A stretch of 64,000 bases of DNA from Anas platyrhynchos (lineage: Eukaryota; Chordata; Aves; Anseriformes; Anatidae), in NCBI RefSeq assembly GCF_047663525.1, contig NC_092602.1, positions 7,995,501 to 8,059,500 on the forward strand, read 5' to 3'. Position numbers and translations under genes: made by a program. Under the pieces are notes generated by a model, which worked only from the letters and a program-made list of their open reading frames with translations, did no database searches and was not told where the DNA came from. Below, piece by piece: positions 30,480-55,843 of the stretch (within the stretch, counting starts at the first letter, position 1; every line of letters starts with the position of its first letter).

Positions 30480-31150
30480 CTGGGCACACAGCACCCCAAC
30501 CCCACACACAGCACCCCAACCCCACACAGAGCACCCCCACACACCCGGAGCACCCCAATGCCACACACACAAACACCCCAACCCCACACACACGTTAACA
30601 GCACCCCAAACACACAGCGCACCCCAGCCCCACGCACAGCACTGCCACCCTACACACATAGGGCACCACAACCCAATCCCCCAACAGCACCCCAGCCCTA
30701 CACAGCACCCCACACACACACAGAGCACCCCACACACAGGATCCCTCCTCACACAGAGGATCCCCTTGCAAACACAGGATCCCTCCTCACGCACAGATCC
30801 CCTCACACACACACACACAGGATCCCTTCACACGCAGGGATCCCCCCCCTCACACAGGATCGCCCCTCACACACAAATCGCCTCGCACACAGGATCCCCC
30901 CCCCTCACACAGATCTCCTCACACACAGAGCCCCTCAAACAGACAGGATCCCCCCCCCCTCACAGATCTCCCCTCACAGATCCCTCCTCACACAGATCCC
31001 CTCACACATACAGGATCCCCCCCCCCCCTCAGATCCCCTCACATCAGATCTCCCCTCACAGATCCCCTCACACCGGATCCCCTCACAGATCTCCCCTCAC
31101 AGACCCCCCCTCACACCGATCCCCTCACACCCCCCATCACCCCCCCCCCC
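30480..31150. repeat. degenerate CA/GATC-rich minisatellite
   Basis: About 670 bp of imperfect tandem repeats. The left part (about 30485..30720) is built from units like caccccaaccccacacacag. The right part (about 30725..31135) is built from units of 15-25 bases combining cacacagatc and ccctcacaca, and ends in C homopolymers. The array ends about 30 bases from the SPPL3 exon 1 splice donor, so it forms the start of intron 1. In the SPPL3 sense direction it is rich in TGTGTG and GGGG. The long open frames crossing it are products of the repetitive composition and are not genes. Confidence 0.9.
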
Positions 31151-31180
31151 CGCGGCCCGCAGCGCGGCCCGGCGCCTCAC

Positions 31181-31203
31181 CAGGAGTAGGTCTGCTCCGC
31201 CAT
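31181..31203 (-). CDS. SPPL3: SPPL3 exon 1 coding part (signal peptide peptidase-like 3), partial gene
   Basis: The minus strand reads ATG then codons for MAEQTYS plus two bases of the next codon, followed directly by a GTGAGG splice donor. As I recall it, this is the N-terminus of vertebrate SPPL3 (MAEQTYSW), with the exon break inside the same Trp codon. The start codon has a good Kozak context (GCAGCC before ATGG). SPPL3 is a multipass GxGD aspartyl intramembrane protease of the Golgi. It sheds type II membrane proteins such as glycosyltransferases and so shapes N-glycosylation. The catalytic YD and GLGD-type motifs are in later exons outside the window. Only seven full codons are visible, but the start, the splice position, the CpG island and the position next to HNF1A together make the call strong. 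Confidence 0.85.
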
Positions 31204-31230
31204 GGCTGCGGCAGGCCGGCCGGCCCCGGG

Positions 31231-31268
31231 CTCCTCCTCCTCCTCCTCCTCCTCCTCCTCCTCCTCCT
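31231..31268 (-). repeat. SPPL3: (GGA)n triplet repeat in probable SPPL3 5'UTR
   Basis: A run of about twelve CTC/CCT triplets on the plus strand, which is GGA/GAG on the SPPL3 sense strand. It starts 28 bases upstream of the start codon, so it most likely lies in the 5'UTR. Tandem GG pairs of this type can form RNA or DNA quadruplexes, and the repeat should be length-variable. Confidence 0.85.
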
Positions 31269-32110
31269 GGCCGCCCGCAGGCTCCGGGGCTCAGCGGCGG
31301 CCCCGCTGCGGCTGGCGGCCCAACATGGCGGCGGCTGTGAGGAGCGAGGGAGGGGAGCGGGGGGGGGGTCCCCGCCCGGGCGGGGAGGGCGATGGCGGCG
31401 GGAGGAGGAGGAGGACGCTCAGCAGCCGCGCCGCGGGGCCGCGCTGAGGAGCCGCCGGGGCCTCATGGCCGGCGGGGAGGAGGCGGCGGCGGCGGCGGGG
31501 AGGGGCGGGACGGGGACGGGCGAGGCGTGAGGGGAAGGAGGGCGGGGGGGGGAGAGGCTGAAGGGAGGGGGGGGGGGGGTCCGGGCCGGGCCTCGCCGCG
31601 AACCCGCGCTCGCGCACGGGCGGGGGGCGGGGCCGCGCGGGGTCACGTGCCCACAACACGCTCACGTGCCGCCGCCTCCCTCGGGCTGCGCGCATGCGTG
31701 CGGCAGGGCGGGGGGCGCTGCTTGGCGGGCCCGGCCGCACCGATACTGGGCGGGCGGGAGGATTTTGGGGGGGGGGAGCCCGGAGGGGGTCCCGCAGGGT
31801 CGGGGTGAGGGGCGGTGAGGGTTCGGGTGTCCCCCGTGTGGTGGGGTGCTGGGGGAGGCTCGTTCCTCCGGGCTGTGTCAGCTCCCGAGCAGGGAACGCT
31901 GCCGGGTCGGTAACAGCCTGGGTTCGCTGCCCCGGGGGCACCGGGATCGGGGCCCTGCCCCCGGCCGGTCCCGGGCGTCCCTGGGCTCGGGGCCGGGATC
32001 GGGGCTGGGCTCGGGGCCGCTGGGTGCGGGGCGGCCTCGCTCCCTGCTCCTCGCGGCGGGGGAGGGAGGCGAGCCGAGGTTAGCTCGCAGCTGGAGGTGA
32101 GGGAACCGCA

Positions 32111-35100
32111 CGAAATAGGAGAAGAACGCCCAGGTCTGGTAAAAAAATAGGTGGCTGGGGTTGGTGTTTTGTTTTTTTTTTTCGAGGTATGCAGAAATTC
32201 TGTGCCTTAATATAACTTCGCGAGAATCTTCAGAAAAATGAATGGGCGTTGGGACAGCCTCCGTGCACCTACAGGTGCATCACGGCTCCAAAATGGCCTC
32301 TGGAGCCCACCTGAGCTTATTTTTATTAGTGGTGGATAGAATATGTGACTTAATCTTGCTCACCTGGGTTATTCTCTTAATTGGGGGTTAAAAAAACAAA
32401 CAGCTTAGGCTTGTGTGTAGTCATGAGACAGGATTAAAAGCTGAGAACAAATAATTTCTTCTCAGTTCTGTGTAATCCTGGGTGGCTCGCTTCTCTGCTA
32501 GCTTGGTTTCCTCATCAGTAAGGAGGAAAGGCAGCGTGCTCCAGCCACCTGAAGTGTAGGGGCACTGTCAACTGATGTTGCATGGGCAGATGCAGAGTTA
32601 CTGGTGGAGGGAACGCCAGGGATTCTTGTGCTTAACTTTAAACAAGCATTTAGCAAGAAGCTTCAAAAGCCTCTGCACTGTGCATGCATCGAAAACATGG
32701 TGAAGAGTTGCACTGGAGATGGAAGGAAGTCAAAGGAAGTCATCTTCTCTCCCCTTTGTTTTCTTCTGGAGTCTTACAAGTGATTCACAGCTTTGGGGTG
32801 TTGTCACACCTCAACATACAAATCCTCTGCACTTTTTATATTGTGGACAGGAATGACCTTAGAGCTCCCGACGCTTAGAAAAATCTGCTTGGGAATTGGA
32901 TTTATCAACCAGGTGGTGTGAATAATCAAAGCATCATGACCGACTGGCTTAGTGGGATTCCTGCTGGGGTCAGTCATGGCTGCGATGCGTTGGGGAAGGA
33001 TCAGGCAGCAACGCTAACATCTCTCACCCAGCTCAGGCAAGGCTACCTTGCAAATAATTTTCCTCTGACCATATATCTCCCAATTTACACCCCATACACA
33101 ATACTTGTGCTTATCTCAGTAAGATTTAAAGCTTTGGGGGATAGGATATAAACAGAGAGGAGCGAGTCATGCATATAACCTTGAGCTGTAGGGTACATAG
33201 CCTGGTTGATCAGTTTGCATGGAAATTAGGGTTTTCCCTGTTTCAAATTTAAAAATGTTCAGACTAGTGATAGGACTTGCACAATGGAGAAGTCCCCTTG
33301 CTTTCTCCTTCCTTATCACAGCAGAAGAATCTACAGTAACAACTAGAAAACTGACAAATAATTTGGAATCTTCACTCTGTTGTGGTGCTATCCCAGTATT
33401 TGGGATGTGTGCTTATACTACCCTTTTCAATGGTTCTGATACAATAAATGCAAGAGAGAAGACTTTTTGAATCAATGCAGGGAAAGATAAATCAATGTTT
33501 CAATGTTGTCTTGATACTAAATATCCTTTCTTAGTTTTTTTTCTGAGACAATGTAAAAGACACTGATATCTATAAAGCAATATCCCTGCTTTGTGCCCTT
33601 ACTGAAATAGCTTCCAGTTTGTCAGTTTTGCAAAACTTGCAACACATTAATTTGACAAAAGTGATCCTTGGTTGATGAGCATTGAAGTATATTTTTTTCC
33701 AGCATCTCAGACTTTGTGTGTAAATTACTAAATGGTTTTGCAAGGTTGCTCCATCATGTTACACTGGTCAGATGAATTCACAGGAGAAACTTATTCCTCC
33801 TCGCAGACTCAACATCTGCCCTCACTCCAAAGGGGAGCACAGCTTGCATTTTGCAGGTAGCTTTTCCAGCATCTCTTTAGTGTATATTTTCTTTGGACCT
33901 ACAAGGGAGCTTTACTCTGAATTTCAGTGACAATTTACTCTGGCATTACAAAGCCCTTCCAAAATAGCTGTTCTTTCTGGTGTCTTTGATGCAGACTGAT
34001 GCACTACCTAGACCTGTCAAAGTATTTCAAAACTAGCAGTAAACAAAAATATTGTATTTTTTTATGTAGTTCCCAGAACACAGACAGGCAAGTATGGTAG
34101 AGAATCAGATGAAAGTACTGACTACAAAGAGTCCTCATCTCCAAAGAGCTTAAATGTCATTAGATGACATTTGGCTAACCACGTCTTGATGCCTTTATAA
34201 TGGAGGTGGGAAGAAAACCAGAGCAGATTCATCATGTAGATTCACTTCACCTTTCAGGAAAGGACATGACAGCTAGAGTTGTTAATGCAGCTTGGTTTTA
34301 GGAGGAGCAAATGGCATGGAAACAACTAGGGAGTGCAAAAATCAAGAGATCCAGTTTTGACAGTATAGCTCACAGCTATGCTAGGCTGTTCTGCTTGTAA
34401 GATCCTTATGGGATTCCCCTTGTTGAGAAAATAATTAAAATGTGCACTGACCAGTTATGTGATATGATTCTCTTCACTACCACCTAGTGGGAAACTCCTT
34501 CATTAACTGAACTCCAGAGCTGTTCCTGTTCAACTCATCCTCACCCTGATGATAGAAACAGTGTATAAGCAAAGGGGAAATGGAGGGGTGACACAGTCCT
34601 ATTTCTCCATACCAGAATAGGAATGGAGAGAAAGAAACAGCCAGCCTATAATTTAAACACATTATAGGCTATGGCATTATCACACTATACCTTCCAGCTC
34701 TGCAGCCAGTTAGTTCAGTTCTTAATAGCTGTTACACCTTAGCCTCAGTCTGAGGCTCCTAAAACTTAAACACAATCTTTGGTGATACAGAGGAAAACAT
34801 TAATTCTTCTGAATGAAACTGCAACCTGCAAACAGTGGTAAGGAGAAACTTGTGAAGCTATTCCTGTGTCTCGGTCAAAAGACAGCCTCCCTCTCTTGGT
34901 TCTGAAAATGTTGGTGGTTCTAATTCAGAAGTAGGAACGGAGGCAAAAAAAAAAAAACAAACACATGACTCTCCTCTGCAAAAATCACATTTTCAGTTAT
35001 CACATATTTACAACAGACTACTCAATTAAAGCATAAAATGGCTATATATTGGGAACATTAAAAGCATGTATTCAAGTAAGTTCTTTCCCACTGAGATACA

Positions 35101-38100
35101 CAGGGTTTGCACAAATAGCTGGAATCCAACCCTATGAAAACAATATATAAATGACAATTACCTTGGATTTTTCAGAGTCATGTGCCAAGCTCCCAGGGCA
35201 CAAATAATCGGTTTTGTCACTTGCATAACCTTCTTTTCCCCAAGCACAGAAATAGGGGTGAACATATAACAACTCGGATATCACAGAGGTGAGGATGTTA
35301 ATGTCATTCAGGCCAATAAAGCATTTAGCAATCTCAGCAGGAAGAACAGTAAAATGGTAAATAAATAAACTATTAAGAGAACCGCTTCTCTGTGTTTCTT
35401 TTGCCAATGGCAATTTTACCACCCTTTTCATGGAACTCTGCAGGCTCCCTCCACTAGCACTTGTATCATAAAAATATTTGGATTTCTTTCTTTCCCAATA
35501 TGCTCCTTGAAATCACATTAGGCTGGCTTTATCCTAGCATATTACTGTATTGTTCATGATGTACACTTAGTGATAGATATAATTCAATAAATGGAAACAA
35601 AGGTAATAGATGTATTGATTTGAGAATTCAGGCTTTAGGAGTCTTACCTGCCTTCCATTCTGTTCACCAGACTCTACGATCTGTTACTTTGGTAATAAGT
35701 GTAATAAGCAGAATACAGACCAGTACATCTAAAATAAGAATAATTTTCCTATTCTCTACCTATTTATGCTTTCATGCACTAGTTATCAGTATTAAACAAT
35801 CCACTTTATTACACGTAGTGGAGAAAGGATTACATTGGGACAGTTAATTGAGGCAGACTATTAGACATCAATAAAAACTGGAGGAACCATGGACATCCTT
35901 GCCTCAAAAGGCAACAAATGTCTACCTAGGAAGGATATTGGAGAATGCCAGGAGCCCAGCTTTATGAAATGGCTGTCATACAGTGTTATCTGACTGCCTA
36001 CTACTTCAGGAGAAATGAAGAAAATAACAGCAGAAAAATGCATCAAAGTTGTATTAAAGTGCACAGAAAACAAGGCAAAGTATTCAAGTGTGTTTAAACA
36101 ATCTTTATTAAACTTGCCATTAAACTAAAATAGAAATCAGACTTCCTGTGATTATTTACTGAACTATTTTTGCAATCTGAATCCAAACCGATTTGATAAT
36201 AAAACATTTTTTGTGAGCCTGCTGTTAATCTGGCCAGTTTAGTGTTGTAAAGCTGCTTATGCCTTGTCACTGAAGCACTGAATTTGAGGGAGTTCAGCCA
36301 CCATATTAGTTACATCTAGGGAAAAACAAGCAATTTTGCAGAAAAACAAAAACAGATACTGTAAACATGAGAACAAGAAGCAGCATCTTTCAGTCTTTTC
36401 AAACTTCAAAAACTTGCCCTATGACAATTACAAAGATCATGTTAGGCTGGGTAAATTAAGAATCAAGTAATGGCCCAGCAAATTGTTTTGCCATACCCAT
36501 TTTCATTTATTACCAGTGCTTAGTATATGTTGATTTCCTTAATTGCAACAAACTCCTTTTCTTTCAAATACTCATTCTCAAGGCAAAATCTGTGAGGTAC
36601 AATTTAGTTACAAGAGTATTATGGATTATGGCACCCTGCTATTTAGCTCCTGCTCTCCTACTAGAACTATAATTTAGTCGGTTAAAGCATTGCAACGCAT
36701 TGCAGCTTCCACCCTTGACCTCTGCTGTCCTTATTACCTCAGAACAGCATATTGTGGCACTCATAATAATCTGAGAAAAAACGATATTGCAATCTTTATT
36801 GTCCATGTCTAAAATAGGAGTAATTCACAGCAGCAGTCTCCTGTCTACTTCCCAAGTGTTCAGTCTGATTGCTAGCAATTTGTAATGTTTAAGAAACACT
36901 AAAAAGGTCACTAGTTTTCCTGCGCTGAAGAACCTGAAATACTTAATGGAGTCCTGAACCATTAACTAGCAGGGTCTGGCAGGTTACAGTGGATATAAAG
37001 GTGATGCTGTAGAAGCTGAAAGAAAGTTTCTTTCTTTCATGTTTTGTTAATTGTCTAGACTACTACAGTTTAAAGTGGGCAACTCTAATAGACCAAGGGA
37101 AAAAGCACTTCAGGTGAAAGCGATAGAGAGTATTTACCTCCTCCTCAGTATTTGAAAGGTTTCCATTTTCAGCTCACAGTTCTCCACATGGCAGCCGGCT
37201 GTAGCATTCAATGAGGTCCTAACATACAAACAGATGTTCATTTCTGTTTCTAAAGTCTTCAAATTTCACCAGTTTCAAACCAGGCTATTTTAAACCCCCC
37301 TGCAACTGAAGGTCCCCAGGGCAAGCAGAAGCATCAGGGAAAGGGCTTTTGGATGCATAAAGAATCCTTGAAGCCACACAACACAGACAGACAATTTGTT
37401 GCTGTGTTTTCTTCTCTTCATGGTTTCCCTTGACAAAGACTGCTGTTTCTGCCTGAAGTTTAGGTTGTTTGTCCCTCTCATTCCTCCCCAAGCATGCAAG
37501 AGACAGACTTACAGAAAACAGATTGGACAATCTTTTAAATAACAACAATGATATTTTCCATCTTAGTTTAGGTAAAAGAAATCACCGTGCCACAGAAAAA
37601 CAGAAGTAACCTAGTATGACAGAATCTTCTGTCACATATGGTAGGAGGCCCACAATCTGTTATCCCCATTTGCAAAGTTCTTAAATTATAAGGATGTATT
37701 GTGAATAAAATACATATCATAGTTGGATACTATAATTACAATTTGCAATTACTGTTACTGACCAGCATTGGCATGTCTATGGAAGAGAAAAATGAGCACA
37801 ATTGAAATCACAAGTAAAATGCATATAAATTGTATCAAAACAGTGATACGACGATCCAAAAGAACTCATCGCTCCTTAAATGCTCTTGCAGTATAACAAT
37901 AAACAAACCTTTAGAAACCAACGATGTATTTTTATATTAATGTAAGAAACTTTCTTGTGAATATTAAGTATTTTTACATGGATTCCAAATGGTTACTTCT
38001 TCTTTTTTTGCCTCACAGTCTTCTGTAGCCATCTGAACTTGTCTTAGGTCACTGCAGCAAGGGGAGCTGGTGGTACCCTGGGCGCAGATGCAGAAGAAGG

Positions 38101-39240
38101 GGTCCAGTCTGAAAAAGAGCTTTATCCTTCAGCTGCTGACTTCAGCATTTTGTCACTGCAGCCCAGAGAGCATGGCTAATGCTGCCCACAAAGGGAAATT
38201 GGAGCCAAGGTCACCTTGCAGCATTGTCTCAGGACACCAGTGAGTTTTGGAACTAGTGAGTTTTGAAACTGGGCTCCCCTTAGCTTGGGTTTGAGGGGAG
38301 TGTGTAATGAGACAAAGTAGTTGCCCCTAGGAAACCGCCATTAAAACATTGGTTTTAAATCCTCTTGATCACGTAAGAAGGAATCACTTGCACAAGATGC
38401 TCATGCACGATCAAGTCCACACCATGATATTTCCTAATTTAGCCACACAAAGCAGATACAGTCATTTATATATTTTCAGAGCAGAGAAGACCTTTGTCAT
38501 AACGACTCCCCGAGAACTGCACTAAATAATTCCAGCTGAGCTAGAGAACATGTTTTCAGAAGTCACCCAACAGGTGGGAGTAGAACATTAGAGAGGGGCT
38601 GGTATCAAGAGAGAGTAATAAATGGGAACCAAAGCCGGCACTTCTCAGAAGTAGGGCAACTGAAGATAGGAGAGGGACTTTCAGCATATACCAACACCCA
38701 GGGCTATTCCTTATCATGTGCTCGAATCACAAGCTCAATGGGGCAAGCCCTGTAATCCTCTGAATTATGTGGGTACACTGCACCTGCTCATCAGTTAAGC
38801 AATAAACATGGCAAGTTATAATGGTGGGACTGGGATTTGTATACCGAGATACCCAGCAAGCAAAAATGCAGAAGTGAAAAAGTCGTTCAACACTTGATAT
38901 TCTGCTGCAGAAGCCAGCTGGATCTCCAGAATGTCCTGTGAGTCTTGGGAACATTTATATAAACCCAGCCATTGCTCTTCTCTACTGGAGGGTTGCACAA
39001 GGGCTAACGAGGCTGCCAAGGCAGCTTTCTCACAGCCTCAAGCAGCTTTCTCTCAGCCCAAAGCCTTCCTCAGGGGCTGCGAGTAGCTCAACTTCACCCC
39101 AGCCAGAGCTCTGAGTAGGCTCTGCCATCTTCCAACAGCACCACCTTCTCCTGAACCAGGCAGAGCCCAACGTGCCTCTTCCACTTGGCTACTCCATCTC
39201 CTTCCTTCTCTAAATCCAATAGGGCCAAAAATAAGTCATG
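32111..39240. other. SPPL3-HNF1A intergenic region
   Basis: About 7 kb of mostly AT-rich sequence between the two divergently transcribed genes. Only short, unconserved open frames are present. No recognisable exon, RNA gene or clear full transposon was found. Distal HNF1A enhancers could lie here. In mammals an antisense long non-coding RNA (HNF1A-AS1) starts in this interval, but nothing in this sequence identifies an equivalent. Confidence 0.6.
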
Positions 39241-39261
39241 TTTTTCCTTTCTCGTTCTCCC

Positions 39262-39390
39262 CTTTTCTTTTTCCATGGCTTACTTTTCTTCTCCATGCTG
39301 GCAGAACTTCTACCCCTTCGTTTTACTCTCCTTCTCCCTTCTGCTTCCCTCCCTTTCCCCCTCCCCCTGCTTTCTCTCCCTCTGCACTTT
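39262..39390 (+). repeat. polypyrimidine (CT-rich) tract upstream of HNF1A promoter
   Basis: A strongly C/T-biased tract on the plus strand made of words such as cttttcttttt, ctccttctccc and cccctccccctgc. It ends about 20 bases before the HNF4A site. Homopurine-homopyrimidine tracts near promoters can bind pyrimidine-tract factors or form triplexes. No function is shown here. Confidence 0.6.
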
Positions 39391-39410
39391 GTGAACTGCT
39401 GCTGCAGTGC

Positions 39411-39426
39411 TGAAGTCCAAAGTTCA
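39411..39426 (+). promoter_or_regulatory. HNF1A: HNF4A-binding site (DR1) in HNF1A promoter
   Basis: The 16 bases TGAAGTCCAAAGTTCA form a direct repeat with one-base spacing. They match the classic HNF4-alpha site of the mammalian HNF1A promoter, a standard probe for that factor. HNF4A activates HNF1A through this site in liver and pancreas. Mutation of it is reported in human diabetes (MODY). It lies 287 bp upstream of the start codon. Confidence 0.9.
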
Positions 39427-39445
39427 GTAACTTGCTAAGCACACA

Positions 39446-39457
39446 GATAAATATGAA
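39446..39457 (+). promoter_or_regulatory. HNF1A: TATA-like element of HNF1A promoter
   Basis: The AT-rich word gataaatatgaa sits 20 bases after the HNF4A site, within a block (acacagataaatatgaacc and following) that I recall as nearly identical in mammals. If it works as a TATA-like element, transcription would start near 39475..39482. That gives a 5'UTR of about 235 bases without an intron. Confidence 0.6.
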
Positions 39458-39480
39458 CCTTGGAGAATTTACATTGCTCC

Positions 39481-39490
39481 AATGTAAACA
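39481..39490 (+). promoter_or_regulatory. HNF1A: FOXA (HNF3) site in HNF1A promoter
   Basis: AATGTAAACA contains the forkhead consensus TGTAAACA. It follows the TATA-like element by about 25 bases, at or just after the likely start site. The same order (HNF4 site, AT-rich element, forkhead site) occurs in the mammalian HNF1A promoter, which suggests conserved hepatic control by HNF4A and FOXA. Confidence 0.75.
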
Positions 39491-39712
39491 GATAGCCAAG
39501 GGTCCCTTTATCAGCACTGGCTCAGGACAGTCGTGGGGGGTCTGAAGTGGCTCAATTTTGTATTTTGTTTTTTTTGGGGGGGCGTAAAGGCGGGAGGCTG
39601 TGCTGTGCCCACTCTGCTGACAGTCGGGCGCGTTACCTCAGGAACATGGTGTAGGGAAGCTGGAAGCGGGATAACCTGGAATTCAGAGCCAAGGGACACC
39701 AGCCTGAAGACC

Positions 39713-54582
<14,870 letters not shown>

Positions 54583-55351
54583 CCGACAGCCAGCTCACGG
54601 GGACTGCCACGACCAACACACAAGGTGCGACTCCAACTGCGTTTGCCATCTGCCACCACTGCCTTCCGCGGGAAGACCAAGCTGCAGCCGCGCCTCACAC
54701 AAACCCCTCATTCAGCTGCCTCCAGGGGAGAAGGCAGCACCGGCTCAGAGCAGGAGCTGTGGAACAATGATGCTGGCACTGCTAGAACCCACTGCCCCCC
54801 CCCCAAACCCAACCCCACAAGCCAGCCTACAATAGCCAGACATCTCGTGGCTGCCAGAGCCCTGTTAAGATAGGGATCTGACTGCGATACTGCAAAAACA
54901 CCAGGGCGTGGATGGGACTTGCATCCCGCTCAGCCTTCACGAGGCTGGGCCTGCACAAGCCTGCCAACACCAAACCAAGCCACACAGAAAAGAGCAAAAC
55001 TGAGCTGCCAACAGAGGAACACTGCCTGTAAAACACTGACCTCCTGTGCTGTAAGGAAACCCAAATGGGAATTACAAGAAATTGTTTAATCTTGGAGGCA
55101 AGAGCGAGAACCTGGCTTTCAACTTTGCAATGAAAATCACCCAGAAGCTGAATCAGGAATGGTTTGGCAAAAGCCTGTCGGTACAAGCTGGGGTCACAAC
55201 CTGTGACTACAAGCCACAAATCCTTTAGTTAACTACAAATCCCAGGCAGTCCCAGCTCAAAATGACCTGTTCTAAAATCATGCTATCCCAGTGGAAATGG
55301 CTTGGTTATTATTTTTTTTTGGTATAGCTCTGCTTTGTTTTAAATGCAGAA

Positions 55352-55357
55352 ATTAAA
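55352..55357 (+). terminator. HNF1A: candidate HNF1A polyadenylation signal ATTAAA
   Basis: Hexamer attaaa, about 770 bases after the stop codon, preceded by a T-rich stretch. It is a common variant signal. Use of this site rather than the later one cannot be decided from sequence. Confidence 0.4.
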
Positions 55358-55837
55358 GTTTAACAGCAGCAAGGAGATTCCAGCTCTCTGCATTAACCAC
55401 ATGAACTCTGTCTTGCTGAACCATGGGGGTGTCCTTCTCTATGGGTCCCTGACAATACACAGCATCTGGGGGGGTTCCCATGCTCCACAAGCAGCGGTTC
55501 TTTCAGTTGTTCTCTATAATGATGTCAGCTTGGATTGATTTTACAAAATTGTTCATTCTTAGCTTCCTTGTAGACTAGATTCTACAGTTCTTGATAGGTA
55601 AATAATTTCCCTGGGGTATATGAGTCTTGCTTGCACTAAGTGAAGGCTTTTAGCCCTTGAAGATCTGCTTATAGAAATAATTAGAGGAGGAATTACATCT
55701 TCTCTATTTACTCTGAACCTTTGCATCACTGATACGTCGTTAGCCAGACACAAGAAAAGCCCCAATCAACATGCTTCTGCCACTGTGACAGGAACAGAGC
55801 TATTCATTCTGCTGTGAAAGGGACAGAACTCCTTGAC

Positions 55838-55843
55838 AATAAA
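55838..55843 (+). terminator. HNF1A: candidate HNF1A polyadenylation signal AATAAA
   Basis: Canonical aataaa about 1.26 kb after the stop codon, giving a 3'UTR of roughly the size seen in mammals. It is the first canonical plus-strand hexamer that I noted after the stop codon. Confidence 0.45.

Larger units (their letters stand above)
1..31180 (-). other. SPPL3: SPPL3 intron 1 (3' part lies outside window)
   Basis: This stretch lies downstream of the SPPL3 first-exon donor on the minus strand. I looked for later SPPL3 exons, such as the first transmembrane segment and the acidic luminal loop, and did not recognise any. The simplest reading is that the whole stretch is one very long first intron, as in mammals. 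It is mostly AT-rich and has only short, unconserved open frames. It contains a CR1 LINE 3' end near 13.8 kb, two weaker CR1-like fragments, a CA repeat, an ATT repeat and a large degenerate minisatellite next to the donor. A small exon could have been missed by eye. Confidence 0.6.
31150..32110. promoter_or_regulatory. SPPL3: CpG island, SPPL3 promoter and 5'UTR
   Basis: Very GC- and CpG-rich sequence covers the SPPL3 start codon and about 900 bp upstream of it on the minus strand. It contains many GGGCGG-type GC boxes, a CACGTG E-box near 31644 and a TCACGTGCC-like copy near 31662, and long G runs. No TATA box is evident near the start codon. This is a typical housekeeping-type promoter with dispersed initiation. 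The exact start site cannot be read from sequence. A YY1-like aacatggcggc lies at about 31322 in the plus orientation. Confidence 0.8.

Noticed and set aside
30454-31530. A 358-codon open frame, plus a 260-codon one in another frame, on the plus strand
   Set aside because: It is built from the CA/GATC minisatellite and CpG-island repeats, is open in several frames at once, and crosses the SPPL3 exon 1 region in antisense.
31291-31941. A 216-codon minus-strand frame upstream of SPPL3
   Set aside because: Pro/Arg-rich composition typical of a CpG island read in a stop-poor frame; no recognisable domain.
39533-39712. In-frame 60-codon upstream extension of HNF1A
   Set aside because: The frame is open, but its first triplet is GTG, not ATG. 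The family N-terminus MVSKLSHLQ starts at 39713, and the extension covers 5'UTR sequence just after the promoter block.
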